Assembly: GCA_963932145.1 (NCBI GenBank)
Contig: OZ010571.1
Location: 116,019,906-116,083,905, forward strand
DNA length: 64,000 nt
Source: Acanthosepion lycidas
Lineage: Eukaryota; Mollusca; Cephalopoda; Sepiida; Sepiidae
Direction of reading: 5' to 3'
A program made the position numbers and the translations under genes. The notes below the pieces were generated by a model that saw only the letters and a program-made list of their open reading frames with translations, was not told where the DNA came from and did not search any database. Of the stretch, positions 1-9,640 are shown in pieces; the stretch's first letter is position 1; each line of letters starts with the position of its first letter.

Positions 1-26
1 TATATATATATATATATATATATATA
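1..26. repeat. (TA)n microsatellite at window edge
   Basis: An uninterrupted TA run, cut by the window start, so its true length is unknown. Confidence 0.95.
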
Positions 27-1110
27 ATGTAAATATGCTGGATTCGTTGTTCGATTTTCTACAAGAGAATTATATGAGGAACATTCATCTGCCTTGTAAT
101 GCTTAAAGACGTTTCATTCTGAACAGTTAACTAGTAATAATTATCATTTGTATATAAAAAAATAACTCATGCTAATATATTTCGTTCTACATATAGTTTC
201 CTGTTGGCAAGTTAAAATAATCCTCGATTATATTTCTAGGCATTCTATCTTTTAACTGCTATGAAGTATTGTTGAAATTCGAAATCACATATTGCAACCC
301 ACCTGGATGGTATCGAAGTCGAAGTGAGCTATAAACAGTGTTTCCTTGATAACGAGAATTATTTACTAACATAAGATATTGCAAAATTACAAACCACGTT
401 TGAAATTGACAAAACACATCCTCGGGAAACATTAAACTGTAACGACGTTTATTTTGTAAACGACCTGTTTCCAGGATCAAAAATCAAATTATTTATTGAA
501 TCCACTTTTGTCAATACATAATATTTTAGTGCTTTTGAAAGAGTGATTATCGAAAATTACAAGATGCCATACCTTAAGCAACATGCAATGAACGTTTCCC
601 TAAATTTTACTAAATTCTATTTCACACCTCCGAAGCAGCATGTAAGTAAAGAATTACGTTACCCAATATTCCGTACGTTGTACTTGCTCAACATCTCACT
701 TAATTTCTCTGCTGCTTTAACAAGTTTCATGGTCATTGAGTTCGTTCTATATAAGCTAAGTAAGAATGAAATGACATTTATATCTCCCATAAACATGTGT
801 ACCCTAAAATATTTACTGTTAAATAATTGCAAATCAAGAGAAGTTGAAGATGATTTTCAGTCTTCTAATTGTTTCGATCAGCACAGGTTTCATGATTATT
901 TTCTTAGTCATAAAATATTACATATATTGATTTTTTAGTTTTGTCATCGTCGATTTCAATTCTAGTGATACTTTATAATTATGATTCATGTTTTCGATAT
1001 TTTTTTTTAATTATCAATGATGAAGGAACAATCTGTGTAATGTGTTACGATCATTTTTTAAACAAATATCTAAGAAACACTAGGTTAAATTAAAGCTTAT
1101 TCCTGCTTTC
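27..1110. other. AT-rich DNA, nothing recognised
   Basis: No recognisable coding, RNA or repeat signature. A 131-codon open frame at 543-938 (+) shows no motif I recognise and has AT-driven composition (many N, F, L, S); I treat it as chance. Confidence 0.5.
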
Positions 1111-1114
1111 GTAA

Positions 1115-2834
1115 TGTTTTTATTTTACTTCTTTATATTTCTGGTGTGTACACACTTTCTTTTCGAATCACACCCAGAATAGGTTAGAATTGGTATCATG
1201 GTATTTTCCATTGAATAATTAAAACCAAAAAAAGTAAAAAGAAAGAAAAACATATATTGCATAGATAATGCCATTCGTAAGTTGTTGTCTGTACTAATGA
1301 CAATATTGTTGTATTTCTTGAAGCATGGGCTTTTAGAAAACCCTTCAATGAGTCTACTGGAATCTTTACCAACCAATCAAAGGGCCCTAGTTCCAAAGGA
1401 GGCAATGTCTGGGGGATATGATATGACTATTCAGCCTGCGTGTATTGTGTAGTTCCATAAAATTTTTACAGGTCGTATCTCCGTAACCGGGTTTGGGCGC
1501 TGTTCTTTGCAATTTCTTATTGCAATCCTATAGAAGTTGCAGATTTTCCAATGCAGATATTGACCCACTCAATCATGCCGGTATTAATATTCAGTGGTTG
1601 TCATTAGCCTGCAACCTGATACAAGATGATCATCTGTTACTGCATATTTATAACAGAATCTTTATTTTGGGCTAACACAATATTTCAGTATGTGTGGTTG
1701 ACAATTTCTTGTTAACACGAATTGTCCCTTTGCATCAAGGATAAAAACTTCGGTTTCAGCTTTTTCTTCACCCTGCGCTATGTAGCCAGTAATATGGAAT
1801 GGGGTTTGTCTACATCTCCTTGTTTGGTACCGGTAGAATCTTGACCGTGAAGCCGTTTATCTTGCCATCGTTTCTGTATCTGGTCAGTTGCATTTGCTTT
1901 TGCTTAACTTTTTATTTATTTAAGAGCTTCAGTCGGTGTAGGCTACTTGTATTTCTACACCCAATTAAAACACCGTTTTGAATTTTTTGGCTTCAATTGT
2001 TAATGTCCTTTGTTGTTTCCAGTTATCTTTGAAGTCAAATTTTTGGAGATTGGATGATGCTTTCTTGTTTTGTGTTCACTCCGCTTAATGTCAGCTGTGG
2101 TCCAGTTAAGGATTTTAAATCTGTATTGCACCACAGGGACAGCCAACCAGTTTATGGTTTATATTCTGTTTCTTGCATTCAGCTCGGAATTCTGTACCAG
2201 ATGCACACGGCTGTAGTACTCCTTTCTTAACTTCTCCTTCATTTGGTATGCTGTATACCACCTACTTCGTTAACTTCTAGGTTACTATAAGCTTCATCTT
2301 GTCACAGTTCCCTAATCTTTGTGAAAAATCTAAATCTATTGACTTTGTTTCTGTAATTCCCCTTTTTGAATGTTACTTTTGAAAATTTATTTAATACGAA
2401 ATCCATACCTATGTCGTCGCTAAAAACATTTTAAAATATTGTGGAAGCCGTACATCTCATTGTCTTCGATGGCAAAGCGTCTGAGATCATCCATGTAAAG
2501 TAGATTATTGAATACTTTCTTGTTTAGTTTGTAACCATAGCTACTGTTGTTTAGTTCATGTTTAAGGGTAATTAGTGGCAAGCAAAAGAGGATGGGTGAC
2601 AAGGAGTCAACATGAAAGATTCCAACTCAGATATTCAGATGGTTGGTTATGGCAGAGCCTATGGTATGATTTAGGTCTATTGTGGGGTTCCAAATCCCCA
2701 TGTTATGCTTAAGGAAATTTACTAACAAAGGGGAAAATTTGTACATTTCCAAAGTCTTAATGATCCAAAGGCTTTACGATAATCAATCCACGCTGAGCTA
2801 AGATTTATATATCGTTTCCTACAATTTTCCAGGA
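1115..2834 (-). mobile_element. Dong/R4-like LINE, degenerate copy A
   Basis: A decayed, 5'-truncated copy of the same RLE-type LINE that is better preserved at 4166-6137. Matching blocks occur in the same order and strand: the 3' end (1140-1390), the zinc-finger/endonuclease region (1440-1690) and the RT palm, where the minus strand near 2490 still reads LLYMDDLRRF around the YMDD catalytic motif. The 5' break falls at about 2834, within a few codons of where copy C breaks. Many stops and frameshifts make it non-functional. Its 5' end runs directly into the (TAA)n-like tail of copy B. Confidence 0.8.
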
Positions 2835-2905
2835 ATATTATTATTGCTGCTGTTGTTATTATTATTAATAGCAGTAGTTGTAGTAATATTATTATTAGTA
2901 TTTTG
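2835..2905 (-). repeat. (TAA)n-like 3' tail of LINE copy B
   Basis: On the plus strand this is an impure run of TTA/TTG/CTG triplets directly between the 5' end of copy A and the 3' end of copy B. Read on the minus strand it is the A/T-rich triplet tail expected at the 3' end of a Dong/R4-type element. Confidence 0.6.
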
Positions 2906-3458
2906 GATTTTCGTCTTCGTCACATCCAGAGACATAATGTCAGTAATGGCTTTGTGATATATTCCACTGATGTTTTGCTGCAAAAAACAAACCCCAAGAT
3001 AAGAAATATAGTACGTAGAAAAAGCCTTTCGTAATGTGTTATCTGTACTTGTGAGTCTGTTTTCTTTAGTAATTCTTTAACGCATGATCTACAATGAACC
3101 ATATCAAGGAGCCTTTTAGAGAAATTTTCTAATCAATCCGAGGTCTCAAACTACAATTAGAATTACTGATGTCCTCATGTGCTATGTTTTTGCCATTTCC
3201 ACTTCAAGATATTTGTATTTAGACAGCGTTTTCAAGATCTTAAAAAACACATATTCAGGGACTGCCATGTAACTGAAAAAAGCACATTCTTCTTGTGCAC
3301 TTTAATCACTCTCTTTGGGTGATTAGATTTGATTGTTTTACCTGTGTGTATTGTAATAACCCATAATACCGTTAAAAATCCAATCGCTTTAATCGTATTT
3401 GGATGACGCTTAAACCTGTTTCTACAGTTTATTTACCTTAAAACTTGCATATTTACCA

Positions 3459-3534
<76 letters not shown>

Positions 3535-4117
3535 CCACACGCTATTATGCTGTTTGTTATAATCTATGGTCCTAACATTGTTCAAGCTTATACAAAATGA
3601 TCAGTTGTTTCCGGATTTTATCACAGTCTACATTTGTGTTCAACTCATTCTTTCAGTTTATGAGTTTGATAGTTTCTAGTTAGCAAGCATTGGTCATGTA
3701 CAGAAATAATAAAAACTACTTTTAAAGCTTTTAACACTGCATTACGTAACCACTAATTGTCTAAATCAGCTTGTTTTACGGCCCGAATGTTAACCACGAA
3801 GAGACTTATCTTGCCATTTTGGAATATTTTATCCATTTGCTTTCCTTTTTTTTCTGTTTTTTTTGTTATTTTTCACTTCAGTAAGTGTATTATGGTTTAT
3901 TTGCACTTCATCCCACATTTGAAATTCCTTTTATAATATGTTTTGCTGTTCATTGCTACATAAAATTTCTTATTTCCTTCAGATTCTTTGCCAGAGTACA
4001 CGATCCATTTATCTGTAGTTTCTAGTTATCTTTATAGACCTATTTTTGTGTTTTGTAATAGACTTCTGCTTGAAAAAATCATCTTCCTCATTCCGATCTG
4101 GGCACATACATTCTTCA
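2906..4117 (-). mobile_element. Dong/R4-like LINE, degenerate copy B (split by a TA tract)
   Basis: Third and most decayed copy of the same LINE. Blocks matching copy C in order are: the 3' coding end (about 3000-3250 vs 4270-4480), the endonuclease region with the shared 'tgtgtattgt' stretch (about 3345 vs 4595), the zinc-finger region with 'tagttagcaagcattggtc' (about 3680 vs 4869), and the region around 'cggatctgggcacatac' (about 4092 vs 5273). A (TA)35 tract at 3461-3532 sits inside the element, so it grew or inserted after the LINE arrived. No open frame survives. Confidence 0.7.
3461..3532. repeat. (TA)n microsatellite inside LINE copy B
   Basis: About 36 perfect TA units, interrupting the LINE copy described for 2906-4117. 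Confidence 0.95.
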
Positions 4118-4165
4118 TCTTCTTTTTGTTCTTCTTCATCTTATTATTATTATTATTATTTTTTT
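4118..4165 (-). repeat. (TAA)n 3' tail of LINE copy C
   Basis: The plus strand shows about seven TTA triplets plus T-rich flanks, i.e. (TAA)n on the element's own strand. It joins the 3' end of copy C to the 5' end of copy B. Dong of Bombyx is known to insert into TAA repeats, so tail and target may be the same sequence. Confidence 0.7.
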
Positions 4166-6137
4166 ATTTTCTTTGATTACTGGCGTTTACACATTTCTTT
4201 CCGGGTCCCGCCCAGGGACCTAAGGTTAGAAATAGCATCATGAAAAAAAAAAAAGAAATTACATAGATAAAGCCCTTCATAAAGTGTGGGCTGTACGTGA
4301 CAGAACAATTTTCTGCATCTCCTTGAGGCATGGACTTCCAGGAATCCCTTCAATTAGTCTACTGCAATCTTTTCCAACCAGTCCTAGAGCTCCAACTACA
4401 ACAGGGATTGTTGATGTTCCATATGCCACATTTTCGAGACTTCTATTTCAAGGTCCTTGTATTTTGATAGCTTTTTGAATATCTTCAAAGATACATTGCA
4501 GTCTGCAGGGACTGCTATATCAATAAGGAGGCACCGTTTTTGTTTGTGGTCTTTAATAACAATATCTGGGCGGTTGGCCTTGATTGTTCTGTCAGTGTGT
4601 ATTGTGTAGTCCCATAGAATTGTAACAGGTTCTATCTCCGTAATCGTGTCTTGGTGGTGTTCATACCAGTTTCTTTCAGTTTCCTTCCCGTAGAAGTTGC
4701 CGATTTTCCAGTGCAGATATTGGTCCACTCTGTCATGTCGGGTTTTATATTCAGTGGGTGCCAACATCGTGCAACCTGATACAAGATGATCAATCATTTC
4801 TGGATATTTATCACAGAATCTGCATTTTGGCCTGACACAATATTTTCGTATATGTGCTTGATAATTCCTAGTTAGCAAGCATTGGTCCGCTTTCAACCCT
4901 GCACTGCGTAGCCACTGATGGGTACGGGTTTTGTCTACATCAGCTTGTTTGGTAAGGGCAGAATATTGGCCATGAAGTGGTTTATCTTGCCATCGCTTCT
5001 GTATCTGGTCGGTTGCATTCGTCTTTGCTGTCTTTTTTAAGTATTTTGCAGTTTCAGCCGGTGTATTGTGCTGTAGTTGCATCTCTACGCCCATTTGAAG
5101 CTCCAGTTTGAATTTGTTGGCTTCTTTCATTACGGAGTAAAGACGCTTCCTACTTTCATGTTCCTTGACGCATACCATCATCCAGTCTTCTGTAGTTTCC
5201 AAGTATCTTTGCAGGCCAATTGTTTTACTTTTGTAGGACAGTACTAGTTGAATTAATCCTCTGCCTACTTCGGATCTGGGCACATACAGACGATCAACAT
5301 CAGCTTTGGGATGATGCATACGATAGCAAGTGAGAAGCTTTCTCGTTTTGGCGTCCATTCGCTTAATTTCAGCTATGGTCCAGTTAAGGACATTAAAGCT
5401 GTAATCCACCACTGGGACATCCAATGTGTTTATAGCTGATATTCGAATTTTTGAGTTTAGTTCAGTATTTAGTACCAGACGTACACGCCTGTAGTACTCT
5501 TTTCTTATTTTTTCCTTCATTTGAGGTTGTTTTATCCCATCTCCTTCGCTAATACCTAGGTACTTATGAGCTTCCTCATGCTCCAATTCTCTAATCTTTG
5601 TTACAAAATCTAAATCTATTAAGGGCGTTTCTGTATTTTTACCTTTCTTGAATGTTACTTTTGCACATTTATCTAATCCGAAGTCCATACCTATGTCGTT
5701 AATGAAGTATTTTACAATATTGAGGAGGCCTTTCAACTCATTTTCGTCTTTGACAAAGAGTTTGAGATCATCCATGTAGAGTAGGTGATTGAATATTTTC
5801 TTATTGATTTTGTAACCATAGCTACTGTTCTTCAGTTCATGTGTAAGTGGGATTAAGAATAAACAAAACAGAAGGGGTGACAGAGAGTTTCCTTGAAAGA
5901 TTCCACGTCGGATATTCAGACGGTTGGATATGGCAGTGTCCCCGGTTTGACTAAGGTATAGTTTGGTTTTCCACATGTGCTTAAGGAAATTTAATGCCAC
6001 AGGGGAGACTTTGTACATTTCCAAAGTCTTAAGGATCCAAGAATGTGGAACACTATCAAAGGCTTTACGATAATCAATCCACGCTTCACTGAGATTTCTG
6101 CGTCGTCTCCTGCAATTTTCCAGGATCATTTTATTTA
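4166..6137 (-). mobile_element. Dong/R4-like LINE, best-preserved copy C (5' truncated)
   Basis: A non-LTR retrotransposon carrying a reverse transcriptase followed by a CCHC finger and a restriction-like endonuclease, the domain order of the R2/R4/CRE group. The 3' end has a (TAA)n tail, which favours the Dong/R4 clade. The 5' end stops just upstream of the conserved NKMILENC-type segment, so the N-terminal domains and early RT blocks are missing. The coding region is listed separately. It is the third and youngest-looking member of a head-to-tail row of three copies. Confidence 0.85.
4396..6129 (-). CDS. LINE reverse transcriptase / restriction-like endonuclease, partial
   Basis: A 577-residue open frame from a retrotransposon that would reverse transcribe its RNA at a nicked chromosomal target. 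Visible blocks are: FDSVPHSW (residues 24-31), the RT block GIFQGNSLSPLLF (76-88), the catalytic YMDD (118-121), a C-X2-C-X8-H-X4-C finger (C436, C439, H448, C453) and an RPD...LIDIAVP endonuclease core (D522, D537). That order is typical of R2/R4-type elements. The ATG is internal to the original protein because the copy is 5' truncated. The end is also wrong: after MWHMEH the frame shifts, and the conserved tail (TIPVVVGALGLVGKD and on) continues in another frame down to about 4270. Dead as an autonomous element, but recent enough to keep a long frame. Confidence 0.85.
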   Translation of the reverse strand: MILENCRRRRRNLSEAWIDYRKAFDSVPHSWILKTLEMYKVSPVALNFLKHMWKTKLYLSQTGDTAISNRLNIRRGIFQGNSLSPLLFCLFLIPLTHELKNSSYGYKINKKIFNHLLYMDDLKLFVKDENELKGLLNIVKYFINDIGMDFGLDKCAKVTFKKGKNTETPLIDLDFVTKIRELEHEEAHKYLGISEGDGIKQPQMKEKIRKEYYRRVRLVLNTELNSKIRISAINTLDVPVVDYSFNVLNWTIAEIKRMDAKTRKLLTCYRMHHPKADVDRLYVPRSEVGRGLIQLVLSYKSKTIGLQRYLETTEDWMMVCVKEHESRKRLYSVMKEANKFKLELQMGVEMQLQHNTPAETAKYLKKTAKTNATDQIQKRWQDKPLHGQYSALTKQADVDKTRTHQWLRSAGLKADQCLLTRNYQAHIRKYCVRPKCRFCDKYPEMIDHLVSGCTMLAPTEYKTRHDRVDQYLHWKIGNFYGKETERNWYEHHQDTITEIEPVTILWDYTIHTDRTIKANRPDIVIKDHKQKRCLLIDIAVPADCNVSLKIFKKLSKYKDLEIEVSKMWHMEHQQSLL

Positions 6138-6158
6138 TTCCACCTTGCCAACCGAACG

Positions 6159-6240
6159 ATCCTTTGCGGCCGAGCGGTTAGGCACGTCAAGGTAAATGAC
6201 GGTTCCGTATAGGATGCAGGTACAAATCCTGTCAAAGGAC
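6159..6240 (+). repeat. tRNA-Ser/Leu-like sequence (SINE head or tRNA pseudogene)
   Basis: An A-box/D-arm-like stretch (ggccgagcggttaggc, 6168-6183) and a B-box/T-arm-like stretch (ggtacaaatcc, 6219-6229) are spaced as in a type II tRNA. The outer ends pair (cctttg 6161-6166 with caaagg 6233-6238). The anticodon loop is poor (U33 is missing), so it is probably not a working tRNA. A tRNA-derived SINE head is the more likely reading. It lies just beyond the 5' end of LINE copy C. Confidence 0.5.
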
Positions 6241-6366
6241 GAATATTTTCTATGAAAATTTCTCGGACATTCAGGCCGGTAAATGTAATTTAATAGAGTT
6301 TATTATAAACATAGCATTTACTTAAATACTTGTATCTATAAAAATAACCTTAAACATACAAATGTC

Positions 6367-6369
<3 letters not shown>

Positions 6370-6424
<55 letters not shown>
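6370..6424. repeat. (TA)n microsatellite
   Basis: Pure TA run that directly abuts the left inverted repeat of the Penelope-like element. Confidence 0.95.
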
Positions 6425-6429
<5 letters not shown>

Positions 6430-6570
6430 TATATAATTATTTATTTAAAAATATGATTGCAACTCGCTACATAAGAGGTCTCATGTTTCAAAACAAGAGC
6501 TGAAAACTTAATAATAATATTTGAATTAACTTGAGTTAAAGTAGACTCTGTTCCATCTTCAAGCGAAATT
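6425..6570 (-). repeat. Left inverted repeat (pLTR-like) of the Penelope relic
   Basis: Reverse-complement match to 7354-7494. Shared blocks include aactcgctacataagaggtc on the plus strand here (6461-6480) and its complement at 7441-7460. It lies on the 3' side of the endonuclease gene, so its ribozyme is in the sense orientation. Confidence 0.85.
6460..6570 (-). ncRNA. Hammerhead ribozyme-like motif, sense copy in Penelope relic
   Basis: Read on the minus strand: stem I 5' arm (attTCGC), core UUGAAGA, long stem II, GAAA, stem III CATGAG/CTTATG with loop ACCT, the GUA cleavage triplet, then stem I 3' arm GCGAGTT. This is the hammerhead order. The first core base is U instead of the catalytically important C3, and stem II has one more mismatch than the partner copy at 7353-7463. 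Self-cleavage is not assured. Confidence 0.65.
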
Positions 6571-6981
6571 TTTTTGGGAATGACTTATTTCTGAAATTTA
6601 CGAGTTTTAATAGTATGGTCAGAATTGAAATAAAAAATTTCCATGGTAACATCAAGGGCGAATTGTTTAGAATTGGCAGGGGAGGGGTGTTAATAATTAG
6701 TATCAGTATAGAGTTATTTTCATAGATGCCGGGTCAGGGTAAGGTGGGGGTGGCTAAATTTACGACGGAGGAAGTTTTCGCATAGTCTGGCTTGAGCGTC
6801 TACGGAGATTTATTTTATTCTTTTATTATATCTCTTTATGAAAGGGATTTGTGTATATAAAAAATCCGTAACGTTTGTTATTTGACGACTTCATAAAGGG
6901 TTATCAGTTTTTGTAGGGTATTAAAACTATGTATATGGGCTATGGATTTAAAAATTTATTTTATTGTATGCGTGTTTTTAG
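6571..6981 (-). other. 3' non-coding part of the Penelope relic
   Basis: Lies between the endonuclease stop codon and the left inverted repeat. No motif recognised. Confidence 0.5.
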
Positions 6982-7353
6982 CTAGTTATTCAGAGCGTAA
7001 ATTCGGTTGTGTCGGCAGAAAACCGTTAATTCTTGCCTGTTGTTTAATAGGTTTTTATTGTTTAGAAGCTTAATAATGTGTAGTTTCTCATGGAGGCACA
7101 AATGGCATGGGTCATCCCAAATTTTGCAAGTTCTAGTCCTGTTAATGATTTTCCATTTTACTTTAGGTGTCCTATTTTTTTTCTTTCTGTGCCAAAAATA
7201 TTTAGATAGAGAGGTCTGATGTATTAAGTTTATGTTGTTGAAGGAGCATTTATGCTGCCTCCGTCTAGTTTTAAAGGTATTTTTCGTGGACCCAATGTAT
7301 ATCATATTATTGTTAGGGTTCTCCGTGGATGATATAGTGCATTGGTATACCAC
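6982..7353 (-). pseudogene. Penelope-like GIY-YIG endonuclease domain
   Basis: A 123-residue frame that begins at a GTG with VVYQCTI and carries the GIY-YIG-type core ..MIYIGSTKNTFKTRRRQH. It continues with TSLSKYFWH, a tryptophan-rich KVKWKI block and the CXXCL..EK..I segment DPCHLCLHEKLHIIKLLNNK, ending in ELTVFCRHN. This is the order seen in the C-terminal endonuclease of Penelope-like retroelements, which nicks DNA to prime reverse transcription. No ATG start and no RT domain precede it; the upstream sequence is the inverted repeat. The frame is intact but orphaned, so I call it a fragment rather than a gene. Confidence 0.85.
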
Positions 7354-7463
7354 AATTCGCTTGAAGATGGAACAGAGCCTACTTTAACTCAAGTTAATTC
7401 AAATATTATTTTGAAGTTTCCGGCTCTTGTTTTGAAACATGAGACCTCTTATGTAGCGAGTTG
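7353..7463 (+). ncRNA. Hammerhead ribozyme-like motif, antisense copy in Penelope relic
   Basis: All three helices can be drawn. Stem I is CAATTCGC (7353-7360) with GCGAGTTG (7456-7463). The core is TTGAAGA (7361-7367). Stem II is about 11 bp with one bulge, ggaacagagcc (7369-7379) with ggctcttgtttt (7422-7433). Then GAAA (7434-7437), stem III CATGAG/CTTATG (7438-7443, 7448-7453) and cleavage triplet GTA (7453-7455). The only core departure is U for C3. Strand is opposite to the endonuclease gene. Confidence 0.7.
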
Positions 7464-7494
7464 GAATCCTATTTTTAAATAAATAATTATATTT
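7354..7494 (+). repeat. Right inverted repeat (pLTR-like) of the Penelope relic
   Basis: Inverted partner of 6425-6570. Its inner end (7354) touches the first codons of the endonuclease fragment. Confidence 0.85.
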
Positions 7495-7602
7495 ATGCTC
7501 TACTTTCGTATCGAGCACTATTTTTTCAAAATAATAACAAAAATACTAAGGAACTTTGGATTATTTACCAAACCAGTTTCTTTCCTATTTTCTACAATAT
7601 TT

Positions 7603-7603
7603 T

Positions 7604-7661
<58 letters not shown>
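7603..7661. repeat. (CA)n(TA)n(TG)n compound microsatellite
   Basis: CA run, then TA run, then TG run: a self-complementary arrangement able to form a long hairpin. Confidence 0.95.
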
Positions 7662-7662
<1 letters not shown>

Positions 7663-7733
7663 TTTTCTGTCTGTAAACACACATACGTATAAATAAATAT
7701 ATAATAAACAATAAATATAAATGTATACACACA

Positions 7734-7734
<1 letters not shown>

Positions 7735-7792
<58 letters not shown>
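7735..7792. repeat. (TA)n microsatellite
   Basis: Near-perfect TA run after a short CA stretch. Confidence 0.95.
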
Positions 7793-7798
<6 letters not shown>

Positions 7799-7959
7799 AC
7801 CAAATCATCTAAACCTAGATAATGTATATATCCATGTATAAATAATACTTGAACAATCATAAGTCAAGTTAAACATATTCCAGTTTGTCCAGTATTCACC
7901 TCTCTCTGTGAAAACTGCTATACATAAAAGTTTAGTACGCATGTTACATTTTTTTATCA

Positions 7960-8240
7960 AATTGTTCTTGTTTCCTCGTATTTATCCGAGATTTTGCAAG
8001 ACACTTTTGCTATTCCAATGTTCATTCGTAAGTCGGTGTTACTTTTCTGTCCTTCGTTAAAACATTTCTAGATATTTAAATTTTTGTAATAGATTGTTTT
8101 TATTGTCTTCTATTTGGAGATTCTATTTTGATCTGTTCATGCTAACGGGCATATATTCGGTCTTCTTAAAATTGATGCTTAGTCATTTGACACATTTAAA
8201 ATTGGCATAAAAGCGATATATAATATTAACTATCTTTATT
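7960..8240 (-). pseudogene. LINE reverse transcriptase fragment (RTE/L1-like), decayed
   Basis: On the minus strand, near 8150-8050, the sequence reads SINFKKTEYMPVSMNRSK, then a stop, then NLQIEDNK...LLQKFKYLEMF. This fits the segment just after the RT palm (..N..KTK.M......I..I.....KFKYLG..) shared by RTE-, L1- and CR1-type LINEs. It has stops and no catalytic block. The clade cannot be fixed from this fragment. Confidence 0.5.
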
Positions 8241-8249
8241 CATTTAAGA

Positions 8250-9640
8250 TATTATGGCTTCACTTTAACCTACGCGAATGGAAATTTGCCATGTCGTTCC
8301 AAGTTTGGTGATATTATTTATAACACTTTATAGTTTATAATATAATGTATTTCTTTCTATATGTGTGTTTTCTTTGGAACAATATATGTGTTAGTTCCAA
8401 TTTAATGGGAATGACTTTTAGGAAGAACCTTCCTTCTCAGATTTATATACAAATTCCACATATTCCTGATCGCAATCCTTCTAAACAAATTCTCGGTCTC
8501 ATCTGCCATATTTATTTGTTCTTTCTTTTCTTGGACTCAGAACGCTACAATCACTCGACTGTAGATTTGTGCATGTGAAAACAATTATTAATTTTTTGAC
8601 TTGTCTAGTTTAGACTTGAAAATAGATTGTTCCCTGCATATTTGTTCGTCCTGATTGCTCTTCATTTTCTTATTGTTTATTCATAAATATGTAAATTCTT
8701 ATTGTTAAAAATTTTGTAAGTGATACTTAAACATGATTCCACAGTTTATGAACATAGACTCTGCTTCTACGGTGATTAATCCATACAAGAATTATGGGAA
8801 ATAGAATATTTTACGATACATGAGAATCCCAAAATTCATGAAACGATCTTGCTACCATTTGATTGTCCCAATGACGAAGGATACTTTTAAAAATAATGCA
8901 AACAAGTTAGTCAAGTTAATTCAAATATTTGATGAATGTCAGTCAATTGTTATAGGCGAAAACCTATAAAATGAAGGAAAAGTACCACAAACGCTGAGAT
9001 AACAATAACTATCAACTGAAACACTGAAAGTAATTTCATTTTATACAGAATTAACCTCTTGACGGAAGGCAACGGTGAAAATCTTACATATTATTTTAAT
9101 TAGAGCCAGAATTTTATTATGTGAATTAACTCAACAACGAAATGTTAAATTTCGATCTTATATTTTAAAATATTACTTTTTATTAATAGAACACTAACAA
9201 ATTAATAACAAATATTGATGATTATTAATTCAGATCTTTTATCCCATAATTGATGACACATTTCAATTTCAATCACACTAATCGTCTGTATAAGTTTTCA
9301 ATTGCAAATATTCATTTTTGCATATACTATTTTTGAACTTGAATGAAAGTCAATAGTTTACAAAATTCCGTAGATATCAGTTATTTTTCTAATCACTCAT
9401 ATGATTTCTGAACTCATCTTCATGTATTTGCATTTGAATAGCAATTATATCGCATCCTTTTCTCAAATGACATTTTATTATTCTATAGTGTTCGCTATTA
9501 CTAGATCATAATACATTTTTGTCAAAAACGTTTGAGATAGGAATTAGGATTATTACATATTTTCCTATTCAGACTAACATGTTAAGTCCCCAAGAAAGGC
9601 GACAATGCTACTAGACTAAATAGAGCTAAATGGAGTGAAA
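8250..9640. other. AT-rich DNA, nothing recognised
   Basis: No motif, structured RNA or clear repeat seen. The 77-codon frame at 8345-8578 (+) has no recognisable domain. Confidence 0.45.

Larger units (their letters stand above)
6425..7494 (-). mobile_element. Penelope-like retroelement relic with inverted terminal repeats
   Basis: A GIY-YIG endonuclease frame on the minus strand (6982-7353) lies between two inverted repeats of about 145 bp (6425-6570 and 7354-7494) that match at most positions. Penelope-like elements (RT plus GIY-YIG endonuclease) often carry LTR-like repeats in direct or inverted orientation, and these repeats often hold hammerhead ribozymes, as both do here. The RT domain is absent: the right repeat abuts the first residues of the endonuclease domain. 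The copy is therefore 5' truncated or rearranged and cannot be autonomous. The 3' untranslated part is 6571-6981. Confidence 0.85.

Noticed and set aside
543..938. 131-codon plus-strand frame as a gene
   Set aside because: No domain or motif, composition expected from AT-rich DNA, no supporting context.
7518..7808. Open frames made of alternating Tyr-Ile / Thr-His / Val-Cys
   Set aside because: These frames, here and at 13908, 16628, 31886, 33028, 33745, 39316, 40749 and 63611, are translations of TA, CA and TG microsatellites, not proteins.
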